Shown here: positions 42,409 to 51,540 of the stretch, piece by piece
Numbering within the stretch: the stretch's first letter is position 1
Layout: each line of letters opens with the position of its first letter
Assembly (NCBI GenBank): GCA_030267565.1
Contig: BRXU01000006.1
Coordinates: forward strand, 918,001-982,000
Length of the DNA: 64,000 nt
Direction: 5' to 3'
From: Pleodorina starrii
Taxonomy: Eukaryota; Chlorophyta; Chlorophyceae; Chlamydomonadales; Volvocaceae
Program-made: the position numbers and the translations under genes
The notes under the pieces: generated by a model
Databases searched by the model: none
Told to the model about the DNA's origin: nothing
What the model saw: only the letters and a program-made list of their open reading frames with translations

Positions 42409-43528
42409 CATGAGGCCTTCAAAGGGCCCGGAATACCGTCGGAGGGACCGGAAGGCAATTGGGCTTCGCTTTCCCCATCCTTGTAACGTCCCTTGCTAAA
42501 AAACAAAATTGGGCCCGGAATACCGTCGGAGGGACCGGAAGACCATTGGGGAGCCCGGAAGGCTCTCTGTGGGCTGGAAGCCTTTGGAAGTCCTGGAAGG
42601 CGATCAGAGGGCCCGGAAGGCCGTTGAGAGCCCCAGAACGGCTTTGGAGGGTCCGGAAGGCCTTCAGAAGGCCCGGAAGGCACGGAAGGCCCTCGGGGGG
42701 CCCGGAAGCCGTTCTGAGGGCCCACGAGGCCTTCAAAGGGCCCGGAATACCGTCGGAGGGACCGGAAGGGGAATTGGGGAGCCCGGATGGCGTTCTGTGG
42801 GGTGGAAGCCTTTGGAAGTCCTGGAAGGCGATCAGAGGGCCCGGAAGGCCGTTGAGAGCCCCAGAACGCCTTTGGAGGGTCCGGAAGGTGTTCAGAAGGC
42901 CCGGAAGGCCCTCGGGGGCCCGGAAGCCGTTCTGAGGGCTCATGAGGCCTTCAAAGGGCCCGGAATACCGTCGGAGGGACCGGAAGGCAATTGGGCCCGG
43001 AATACCATCGGAGGGACCGGAAGGCCATTGGGGAGCCCGGATGGCTTTCTGTGGGGTGGAAGCCTTTGGAAGTCCTGGAAGGGTATCAGAGGGCCCGGAA
43101 GGCCGTTGAGAGCCCCAGAACGCCTTTGGAGGGTCCGGAAGGCGTTCAGAAGGCCCGGAAGGCCCTCGGGGGGCCCGGAAGCCGTTCTGAGGGCCCACGA
43201 GGCCTTCAAAGGGCCCGGAATACCATCGGAGGGACCGGAAGGCAATTGGGCTTCGCTTTCCCCGTCCTTGTACTAAAAAACAAAATTGGGCCCAGAATAC
43301 CGTCGGAGGGACCGGAAGGCAATTGGGGAGCCCGGATGGCTTTCTGCGGGCTGATAGCCTTTGGAAGTCCTGGAAGGGTATCAGAGGGCCCGGAAGGCCG
43401 TTGAGAGCCCCAGAACGCCTTTGGAGGGTCCGGAAGGTGTTCAGAAGGCCCGGAAGGCCATCGGGGGGCCCGGAAGCCGTTCTGAGGGCCCACGAGGCCT
43501 TCAAAGGGCCCGGAATACCATCAGAGGG
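42409..43528 (-). repeat. Sat-C block, inverted relative to the main array
   Basis: About four units carry the LINE-tail-like spacers in the opposite orientation. Rare variants (for example the ggaaggggaattgg change and a tandem ggcccggaaggcacgg) match 32880-33900 in reverse. The block is therefore an inverted duplicate of the right end of the main array with some internal deletion. Confidence 0.9.
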
Positions 43529-43613
43529 ACGCGTCCAGCGGGTCGTGCGCAGCTGCAAGCTGTGCGACATGACCAACAGCGGCGGCGTCGCGCGCCCGAT
43601 CCAGCTGCAGCCG
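43529..43613 (+). pseudogene. Chromovirus integrase zinc-finger fragment, duplicate of 34566-34647
   Basis: It encodes VQRVVRSCKLCDM, the second half of the HHCC finger, and joins inverted Sat-C directly at gggacgcgtcc. Its right border is the same LINE-A stub as at 34648. Confidence 0.87.
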
Positions 43614-43652
43614 TTTTTTTTTTTTCTGCGAGGGACGTTACAAGGAGGCCCG
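43614..43652 (-). mobile_element. LINE-A terminal stub, duplicate of 34648-34686
   Basis: T12, ctgcgagggacgttacaagga and ggcccg, as at 34648. The identity of both breakpoints means the stub was copied with its locus, not inserted twice. Confidence 0.87.
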
Positions 43653-43949
43653 TTTTTTTTTTTTTTTTAATTCCGGAGGAACCCGGACTCGGGACATGGG
43701 ACACATATGTTGTCTGGCGGCTCCACTGATGCTGCCACTTCTGCTGAGTAGCTAGCGTGCCAGGCTTCTGGGCGACTCCACGGGCCAGCTGGACGGTGCT
43801 GATGACTGTATGATGAGTCTTGTAAACCTCCGGACAGGACAAGGACAGGGGTGGGCACCCTCCTTTCTCATCACACCCGGGTAATGGTCACTGACCGGTT
43901 TCGATCCCGGGATCCCGGGGGGAATTGCAAGGTTTCCCTGTTGCCGGCC
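43653..43949 (-). mobile_element. SINE-B, 5' truncated, in the integrase
   Basis: T16, aattccggagg and body to ttgccggcc, where integrase sequence resumes at 43950. The corresponding copy at 34687 is longer, so this one has lost its head. Confidence 0.88.
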
Positions 43950-44321
43950 GTTGGCCTGTTGGCCATACGGGGCATGTTCTACCGCTGGGGCGTTGACCTG
44001 GCGGGACCTCTGCCCCCGACTGCGCCGTTCGGCTACACTTATGTCATGGTGTGCATTGAGCATTTCACCAAGCATGCGGAGTTTGTGGCCCTGCGGAGCA
44101 AGCAGCCCGACGAGACGTCCCGCGGCCTGCTGGAGCTGGTGGCCCGGTTCTCGGCCCCAGCTGAGGTGGTGACCGACCGCGGCGGTGAGTTCCAAGGGGC
44201 TTTCGCGGCGCTGCTGCGGCAATGCTTCGTCGACCATCGGCTGACCTCGGCGGGCCATCCCCAAGCGGACGGGGCCGCCGAGCGGCTGGTTCAGGTCGTC
44301 AAGGCGGCGCTGCACAAGCAC
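43950..44321 (+). pseudogene. Chromovirus integrase catalytic core
   Basis: The frame reads FYRWGVDLAGPLP, VMVCIEHFTKHAEF, VTDRGGEF and HPQADGAAERLVQ. These supply the D, D and E of the DDE core with the usual Ty3/gypsy spacing. It starts just after the SINE and ends at ALHKH, where LINE-A is inserted; the next integrase codons follow at 45973. There is no stop inside the core. Confidence 0.92.
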
Positions 44322-45968
44322 TTGGGGGTCTTGGGGGTCGGGGGAGCTTCGGTGCAGGGTTGGTGTTTTTTTTTTTAATTCCGGAGGAACCCGGACTCGG
44401 GACATGGGACACATATGTTGTCTGGCGGCTCCACTGATGCTGCCACTTCTGCTGAGTAGCTAGCGTGCCAGGTTTCTGGGCGACTCCACGGGCCAGCTGG
44501 ACGGTGCTGATGACTGTATGATGAGTCTTGTAAACCTCCGGACAGGACAAGGACAGGGGTGGACACCCTCCTTTCTCCTTGGGAGTGGGGTGCGCGCGGC
44601 GCGGGGGGACTGGGGAGGGTTTCGGAGGGGGTCTGGGGAGGGGCGGGGGGGCTTCGGTGCAGGGTTGGTGTGGTGCAGGCTGCCGTGGGAGGCAGGTGCG
44701 GTTCGCGGGTCGCTGTCTGGAGGGGACGCCCCCTGTGTGGGGTCTGTGGGTGTCTTGTCGCAGGTGCTCTCGTGCTCTGGTCTCTGACCCGGCGGTGCTC
44801 TCCCTGCGGCCTGGAGGGGGTTTTTGGGGGACGGGGGGTCTTGGGAGTGGGGTGCGCGCGGCGCGGGGGGACTGGGGAGGGTTTCGGAGGGGGTCTGGGG
44901 AGGGGCGGGGGGGCTTCGGTGCAGGGTTGGTGTGGTGCAGGCTGCCGTGGGAGGCAGGTGCGGTTCGTGGGTCGCTGTCTGGAGGGGACGCCCCCAGGGT
45001 GGGGTCTGCGGGAGTCTTGTCGCCGGCGCGCTTGTGCCCTGGCTTCCAGCCAGGCGGTGCTGCCCCTGCTGCGCCCGTGGGGGTTCTTGGGAGCCGGGGG
45101 GCCGCGGGAGTGCGGTTCCTGTGGTGCGGGGTGTCTTGGGAGGGAGGTGTGTCTTGGGGCCTGCTGTCTTGCGGGGACGCCCCCAGGGTGGGGTCGGTTG
45201 TTGTTTGTCTCTGGTGCGCTTGTGTGGCGCCGTCCCTGCAGCTTTTGTGGCTCTGGGAGGCGGTTTAGGTGGTGTGAGGTTCTCTTCGGGCGTGCTGTGG
45301 CTTTCCTGTTTCGTCTGGTGCTCCCCCCCGGCGGGGGGGGGCGGCTTGTTTGCCCTGGTTCGCTGCGGCGGTTGCCCAGTTTTGTTTGCCGTTCCTGTTG
45401 TGTAGGGTTCGCCCCTTGGCTGTTGAGGTTGTGCAGGTTGTGGTTGTGTTGTCGCTGTGGTCGCTGTTGGGGCCTTTGCCCGGCCCGGGGGTTTGTCCTC
45501 GGTGACGGGCACTGTTGTTGGTCCGTGGTGCTGGCCCGGGTGTTGGGCCGTGGTTTTTGCCCTGGTGTTGGGCCGTGGTGTTGGCTCTGGTTTTGGGCCC
45601 TGGTGTTGGGCCCTGGTGTTGGGCTGTGGGGTTGGCCCTGGTGTTGGGCCGTGGTGTTGGCCCTGGTGCTGGGCCCTGGGGTTTGGCCCTGGTGTTGGGC
45701 CCTGGTGTTGGTTTCGGTTCCCTCCTCGGTGTCTTGGAGGAAGGGGCGGCCGTGTGTGCCGCCCGTGCAGCAGTGGCTCCCGGCCTCTTGCTGCCCCCGT
45801 CCCTGTCCCTGTCCTGTCTGCGAGTTTAGGCGTTGCTTGGCTTTTTCTCTCTCCTCGGCTCCTTGCGGTGGTTTCTTGGGCTTCTTGCCGTGGCTTGCCG
45901 GTCTTGCTCGGCTTGCCCGTTGGGCTTCGCTTTCCCAGTCCTTGTTACGTCCCTCGCAGAAAAAAAAA
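44317..45968 (+). mobile_element. LINE-A insertion in the integrase (copy A4), 5' truncated
   Basis: It is 3' UTR only, ending ccctcgcag and A9 (45960-45968). Target duplication agcac lies at 44317-44321 and 45968-45972; the integrase reading frame is restored across it. Within the UTR a unit of about 250 bp (44578-44825 and 44826 onward) is duplicated in tandem. A SINE fragment interrupts it at 44366-44577. Confidence 0.9.
44366..44577 (-). mobile_element. SINE-B, strongly 5' truncated
   Basis: T10 and aattccggagg followed by about 190 bp of body, ending at ctttctc. The LINE-A UTR on the right is not contiguous with that on the left, so part of the UTR was lost or the tandem unit was skipped. 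Confidence 0.85.
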
Positions 45969-46083
45969 GCACTGCAAGGACACGGGAAGGACGGACGATT
46001 GGGATCTGCAACTGCCTTGGCTGGCGCTCGCCTACCGCTGCTCGCCTCAGGCGTCGACCCGGTACTCGCCATACGAACTCATG
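45969..46083 (+). pseudogene. Chromovirus integrase, post-core fragment
   Basis: It encodes CKDTGRTDDW to STRYSPYELM in frame with the core at 43950-44321 once copy A4 is removed. At 46084 it joins LINE-A UTR in minus orientation without any tail, a rearrangement breakpoint. An inverted, longer copy is at 35602-35873. Confidence 0.88.
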
Positions 46084-46870
46084 CCCAAGAAACCACCGCA
46101 AGGAGCCGAGGAGAGAGAAAAAGCCAAGCAACGCCTAAACTCGCAGACAGGACAGGGACAGGGACGGGGGCAGCAAGAGGCCAGGAGCCACTGCTGCACG
46201 GGCGGCACACACGGCCACCCCTACCTCCAAGACACCGAGGAGGGAACCGAAACCAACACCAGGGCCCAACACCAGGGCCAAACCCCAGGGCCCAACACCA
46301 GGGCCAACACCACGGCCCAACACCAGGGCCAACCCCACAGCCCAACACCAGGGCCCAACACCAGGGCCCAAAACCAGGGCCCAGAACCAGAGCCAACTCC
46401 ACGGCCCAACACCAGGGCCAAAACCACGGCCCAACACCCGGGCCAGCACCACGGACCAACAACAGGGCCCGTCACCGGGGACAAGCCCCAGGGATGGGCA
46501 AAGGCCCCAACAGCGACCACAGCGACAACACAACCACAACCTGCACAACCTCAACAGCCAAGGGGCGAACCCTACACCCTGGGCGACAGCAACAGGAACA
46601 ACAAACAAAACCGGGCAACCGCCGCAGCAAACCAGGGCAAACGAGCCCCCCCCGCCGGGGAGCACCAGAGAAAACAGAAAACCCACAGCACGCCCGAAGA
46701 GAACCCCGCACCACCGAAACCGCCTCCCAGAGCCACAAAAGCCGCAGGGACGGCGCTACACGAGCGCACCGGAGACAAACAACAACCGACCCCACCCTGG
46801 GGGCGTCCCCGCAAGACAGCAGGCCCGAAGACACACCTCCCTCCCAAGACACCCCGCACCGCAGGAACCT
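46084..46870 (-). mobile_element. LINE-A 3' UTR fragment without terminus
   Basis: It starts within the UTR (cccaagaaaccaccgc) rather than at the 3' end and stops at a SINE. Both borders lack tails or target duplications, so it is a product of recombination. Confidence 0.85.
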
Positions 46871-46973
46871 CACGCTAGCTACTCAGCAGAAGTGGCAGCA
46901 TCAGTGGAGCCGCCAGACAACATGTGTGTCCCATGTCCCGAGTCGGGGTTCCTCCGGAATTATAAAAAAAAAA
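46871..46973 (+). mobile_element. SINE-B 3'-end fragment, plus strand
   Basis: The last ~95 bp of SINE-B from cacgctagctactc to ggaattat and A10 (46964-46973). The flanking LINE-A UTR segments are not contiguous. Confidence 0.87.
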
Positions 46974-47844
46974 CAGCGACAACACAACCACAACCTGCAC
47001 AACCTCAACAACCAAGGGGCGAACCCTACACCCAGGGCGACAGCAACAGGAACGGCAAACAAAACCGGGCAACCGCCACAGCGAACCAGGGCGGACAAGC
47101 CCCTCCCCGCCGGGGAGCACCAGAGGAAACAGGAAAGCCACAGCACGCCCGAAGAGAACCTCACACCACCTAAACCGCCTCCCAGAGCCACAAAAGCTGC
47201 AGGGACGGCGCCACACGAAGCGCACCAGAGACAAACAACAACCGACCCCACCCTGGGGGCGTCCCCGCAAGACAGCAGGCCCCAAGACACACCTCCCTCC
47301 CAAGACACCCCGCACCACAGGAACCGCACTCCCGCGGCCCCCCGGCTCCCAAGAACCCCCACGGGCGCAGCAGGGGCAGCACCGCCTGGCTGGAAGCCAG
47401 GGCACAAGTGCGCCGGCGACAAGACTCCCGCAGACCCCACCCTGGGGGCGTCCCCTCCAGACAGCGACCCCCGAACCGCACCTGCCTCCCACGGCAGCCT
47501 GCACCACACCAACCCTGCACCGAAGCCCCCCCGCCCCTCCCCAGACCCCCTCCGAAACCCTCCCCAGTCCCCCCGCGCCGCGCGCACCCCACTCCCAAGA
47601 CCCCCCGTCCCCCCAAAACCCCCTCCAGGCCGCAGGGAGAGCACCGCCGGGTCAGAGACCAGAGCACGAGAGCACCTGCGACAAGACACCCACAGACCCC
47701 ACACAGGGGGCGTCCCCTCCAGACAGCGACCCGCGAACCGCACCTGCCTCCCACGGCAGCCTGCACCACACCAACCCTGCACCGAAGCTCCCCCGACCCC
47801 CAAGACCCCCTCCGGCCCCACCCACAGCAAGTCCCGCACCGCGG

Positions 47845-47870
47845 AAAAAAAAAACCGCGGGAAAAAAAAA
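47845..47870 (+). mobile_element. Two nested poly(A)-only insertions
   Basis: A10 (47845-47854) is flanked by ccgcgg (47839-47844 and 47855-47860). This sits inside a second insert ending in A9 (47862-47870) flanked by cgc. Other UTR copies read gcaccgcaccccc without A tracts. Confidence 0.8.
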
Positions 47871-48415
47871 CGCACCCCCCTCCCTAGGCAACCCGCACCG
47901 CACTCCCCCCACCCTCGAAGCCCCTCGCACCCTAAGAACCTCAGACACCGAGACCCCCGACTCCCAACACCCCGCTCACGACGGCCCCGGCTGCCCTGTC
48001 AGCTGAGCTGCTGCCTGGCTGGGCTGGGCGCTGATGGCTGACCCGGACGGGGAGACCTGCTGGGCTGCCTGGGCGCTCCCGGCGGATGCCTGTGGAGCTG
48101 GGACCGGGGCCACCCGGGACAGATGAACCTGCAGACGCGGGCTGCTGCCAGCCACCCGCTGTACGGAGCAGAGGATGCCTTCATGCGCCCAGGAGGCTTC
48201 GAAGGCATCCAACCGGCCGGGCTTCAGCTGCGCTGTGATGTGGCCCCGGGGCAGCCCCGCCAGAGTGTCCTCGGAGAGCGCCGCCATGCTGAAATGTGCC
48301 CTCATGAGACGCTGCAGCTCCCCAATGACGCAGCCCACCACCGTGGCCGACGGATGGTCATCAGGCTCCGCCCTGTGGTAGTGGCCCCAGACCGCCCACA
48401 GCCAAGTGGCTCGAA

Positions 48416-48454
48416 GGGCTGCCCACAGGGCTGCCCACAGGGCTGCCCACAGGG
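48416..48454. repeat. Three 12-bp repeats at a LINE-A inversion junction
   Basis: gggctgcccaca is repeated three times. Normal LINE-A copies have a single unit here. Immediately right (48455) the sequence is LINE-A 3' UTR in plus orientation, so two oppositely oriented LINE-A pieces meet. Confidence 0.87.
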
Positions 48455-48728
48455 TGTCTGAGGTCCTTAGGGTGCGAGGGGCCTCGAGGGTGGGGGGAGT
48501 GTGGTGCGGGTTGCCTAGGGAGGGGGGTGCGGTGCGGGGCTTGCTGTGGGTGGGGCCGGAGGGGGTCTTGGGGGTCGGGGGAGCTTAGGAGCAGGGTTGG
48601 TGTGGTGCAGGCTGCCGTGGGAGGCAGGTGCGGTTCGGAGGCTGCTGTCTTGAGGGGTCGCCCCCTGTGTGGGGTCTGTGGGTGTCTTGTCGCAGGCGCT
48701 CTCGTGCTCTGGTCTCCAACCCGGCGGT

Positions 48729-49149
48729 TTTTTTTTTTTTTTTTTTTTTTCATTCCGGAGGAACCCGGACTCGGGACATGGGACACATATGTTGTCTGGC
48801 GGCTCCACTGATGCTGCCACTTCTGCTGAGTAGCTAGCGTGCCAGGCTTCTGGGCGACTCCACGGGCCAGAGTGACGGTGCTGATGACTGTATGATGAGT
48901 CTTGTAAACCTCCGGACAGGACAAGGACAGGGGTGGGCACCCTCCTTTCTCATCACACCCCGGGTAACGGTCACTGACCGGTTTCGATCCCGGGATCCCG
49001 GGGGGAATTGCAAGATTTCCCTGTTGCCAGCCAATGCACCATTGCCTACTTCTGTGGGGCGCAGGTAAGTTCCAAATGTCCTTAATGGGACTTGAACCCG
49101 GGTTACCCGGGCCGAAAGCAGTGCCTTAACTTTCGGTGTAGAACTTACC
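48729..49149 (-). mobile_element. SINE-B, full length
   Basis: T23 tail, cattccggagg, body, and complete head ending gaacttacc. The cggt at 48725-48728 and 49154-49157 fits a target duplication, with four extra bases (ttac) at the 5' junction. Confidence 0.92.
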
Positions 49150-50242
49150 TTACCGGTGCTGCCCCTGCGGCCTGGAGGGGGGGGTTCTTGGGAGTGGGGT
49201 GCGTGTGGCGCCGGGGGGTCTGGGGAGGGTTTCGGGTGGGGACTGGGGAGGGGCGGGGGGGCTTCGGTGCAGGGTTGGTGTGGTGCAGGCCGCCGTGGGA
49301 GGCAGGTGCGGTTCGGGGGTCGCCCCCAGGGTGGGGTCTGCGGGTGTCTTGTCGCCGGCGCGCTTGTGCCCTGGCTTCCAGCCAGGCAGTGTTGCCCCTG
49401 CTGCGCCCGTGGGGGTTCTTGGGAGCCGGGGGGACGTGAGAGTGAGGTTCCTGCGGTGCGGGGTGTCTTGGGAGGGAGGTGTGTCTTCGGGCCTGCTGTC
49501 TTGCGGGGACGCCCCCAGGGTGGGGTCGGTTGTTGTTTGTCTCCGGTGCGCTTGTGTGGCACCGTCCCTGCGGCTTTTGTGGCTCTGGGAGGCGGTTTCG
49601 GTGGTGCGGGGTTCTCTTCGGGCGTGCTGTGGGTTTTCTGTTTTCTCTGGTGCTCCCCGGTGGGGGGGGCTCGTTTGCCCTGGTTCGCTGCGGCGGTTGC
49701 CCGGTTTTGTTTGTTGTTCCTGTTGCTGTCGCCCAGGGTGTAGGGTTCGCCCCTTGGTTGTTGAGGTTGTGCAGGTTGTGGTTGTGTTGTCGCTGTGGTC
49801 GCTGTTGGGGCCTTTGCCCGGCCCGGGGGTTTGTCCTCGGTGACGGGCCCTGTTGTTGGTCCGTGGTGCTGGCCCGGGTGTTGGGCCGTGTTTTTTGCCC
49901 TGGTGTTGGGCCGTGGTGTTGGCTCTGGTTTTGGGCCCTGGTTTTGGGCCCTGGTGTTGGGCTGTGGGGTTGGCCCTGGTGTTGGGCCGTGGTGTTGGCC
50001 CTGGTGCTGGGCCCTGGGGTTTGGCCCTGGTGTTGGGCCCTGGTGTTGGTTTCGGTTCCCTCCTCGGTGTCTTGGAGGAAGGGGCGGCCGTGTGTGCCGC
50101 CCGTGCAGCAGTGGCTCCTGGCCTCTTGCTGCCCCCGTCCCTGTCCCTGTCCTGTCTGCGAGTTTAGGCGTTGCTTGGCTTTTTCTCTCTCCTCGGCTCC
50201 TTGCGGTGGCTTCTTGGGCTTCTTGCCAGGTTGTTGTGGCTT

Positions 50243-51462
50243 TTTTTTTGTTTTTCTGCGAGGGACGTTACAAGGACTGGGAAAGCGAAGCCCAACGGGC
50301 AAGCCGAGCAAGACCGGCAAACCACAACAGCCTGGCAAGAAGCCCAAAAAACCACCGCAAGGAGCCGAGGAGAGAGAAAAAGCCAAGCAACGCCTAAACT
50401 CGCAGACAGGACAGGGACAGGGACGGGGGCAGCAAGAGGCCAGGAGCCACTGCTGCACGGGCGGCACACACGGCCACCCCTACCTCCAAGACACCGAGGA
50501 GGGAACCGAAACCAACACCAGGGCCCAACACCAGGGCCAAACCCCAGGGCCCAACACCAGGGCCAACACCACGGCCCAACACCAGGGCCAACCCCACAGC
50601 CCAACACCAGGGCCCAACACCAGGGCCCAAAACCAGGGCCCAGAACCAGAGCCAACTCCACGGCCCAACACCAGGGCCAAAACCACGGCCCAACACCCGG
50701 GCCAGCACCACGGACCAACAACAGGGCCCGTCACCGGGGACAAGCCCCAGGGATGGGCAAAGGCCCCAACAGCGACCACAGCGACAACACAACCACAACC
50801 TGCACAACCTCAACAGCCAAGGGGCGAACCCTACACCCTGGGCGACAGCAACAGGAACAACAAACAAAACCGGGCAACCGCCGCAGCAAACCAGGGCAAA
50901 CGAGCCCCCCCCGCCGGGGAGCACCAGAGAAAACAGAAAACCCACAGCACGCCCGAAGAGAACCCCGCACCACCGAAACCGCCTCCCAGAGCCACAAAAG
51001 CCGCAGGGACGGCGCCACACGAGCGCACCGGAGACAAACAACAACCGACCCCACCCTGGGGGCGTCCCCGCAAGACAGCAGGCCCGAAGACACACCTCCC
51101 TCCCAAGACACCCCGCACCGCAGGAACCTCACTCCCACGTCCCCCCGGCTCCCAAGAACCCCCACGGGCACAGCAGGGGCAACACTGCCTGGCTGGAAGC
51201 CAGGGCACAAGCGCGCCGGCGACAAGACACCCGCAGACCCCACCCTGGGGGCGTCCCCTCCAGACAGCGACCCCCGAACCGCACCTGCCTCCCACGGCAG
51301 CCTGCACCACACCAACCCTGCACCGAAGCCCCCCCGCCCCTCCCCAGTCCCCCCCGAAACCCTCCCCAGTCCCCCCCGCGCCGCACGCACCCCACTACCA
51401 AGAACCCCCCCTCCAGACCGCAGGGGCAGCACCGCCGGGTCAGAGACCAAGGCAGGCAGGCA
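50243..51462 (-). mobile_element. LINE-A 3'-end insertion, 1.2 kb
   Basis: A T run with one G, ctgcgagggacg, and most of the 3' UTR, 5' truncated at an aggcaggcagg stretch. Target duplication ggctt lies at 50238-50242 and 51463-51467. The host is the last ~90 bp of another LINE-A UTR. Confidence 0.93.
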
Positions 51463-51540
51463 GGCTTGCCGGTCTTGCTCGGCTTGCCCGTTGGGCTTCG
51501 CTTTCCCAGTCCTTGTAACGTCCCTCGCAGAAATATAAAA

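Larger units (their letters stand above)
46974..48454 (-). mobile_element. LINE-A 3' UTR and ORF2 C-terminus, minus strand
   Basis: UTR from cagcgacaacac, the ORF2 stop near 47976, and about 150 C-terminal ORF2 codons to 48427. It ends in the 12-bp repeat at 48416-48454 where orientation flips. Two nested poly(A)-only insertions lie at 47845-47870. Confidence 0.87.
48455..51540 (+). mobile_element. LINE-A 3' UTR, plus strand, with nested SINE and LINE
   Basis: UTR from tgtctgaggtcc to ctcgcag and an impure tail aaatataaaaa (51531-51541). It is interrupted by SINE-B at 48729-49149 and LINE-A at 50243-51462. It runs directly into Sat-C at 51541. Confidence 0.88.

Noticed and set aside
44559..48041. 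Open frame of 1160 codons on the plus strand
   Set aside because: It runs through LINE-A UTRs in both orientations, poly(A) tails, chromovirus and SINE pieces. It is open only because GC-rich repeats lack stops.
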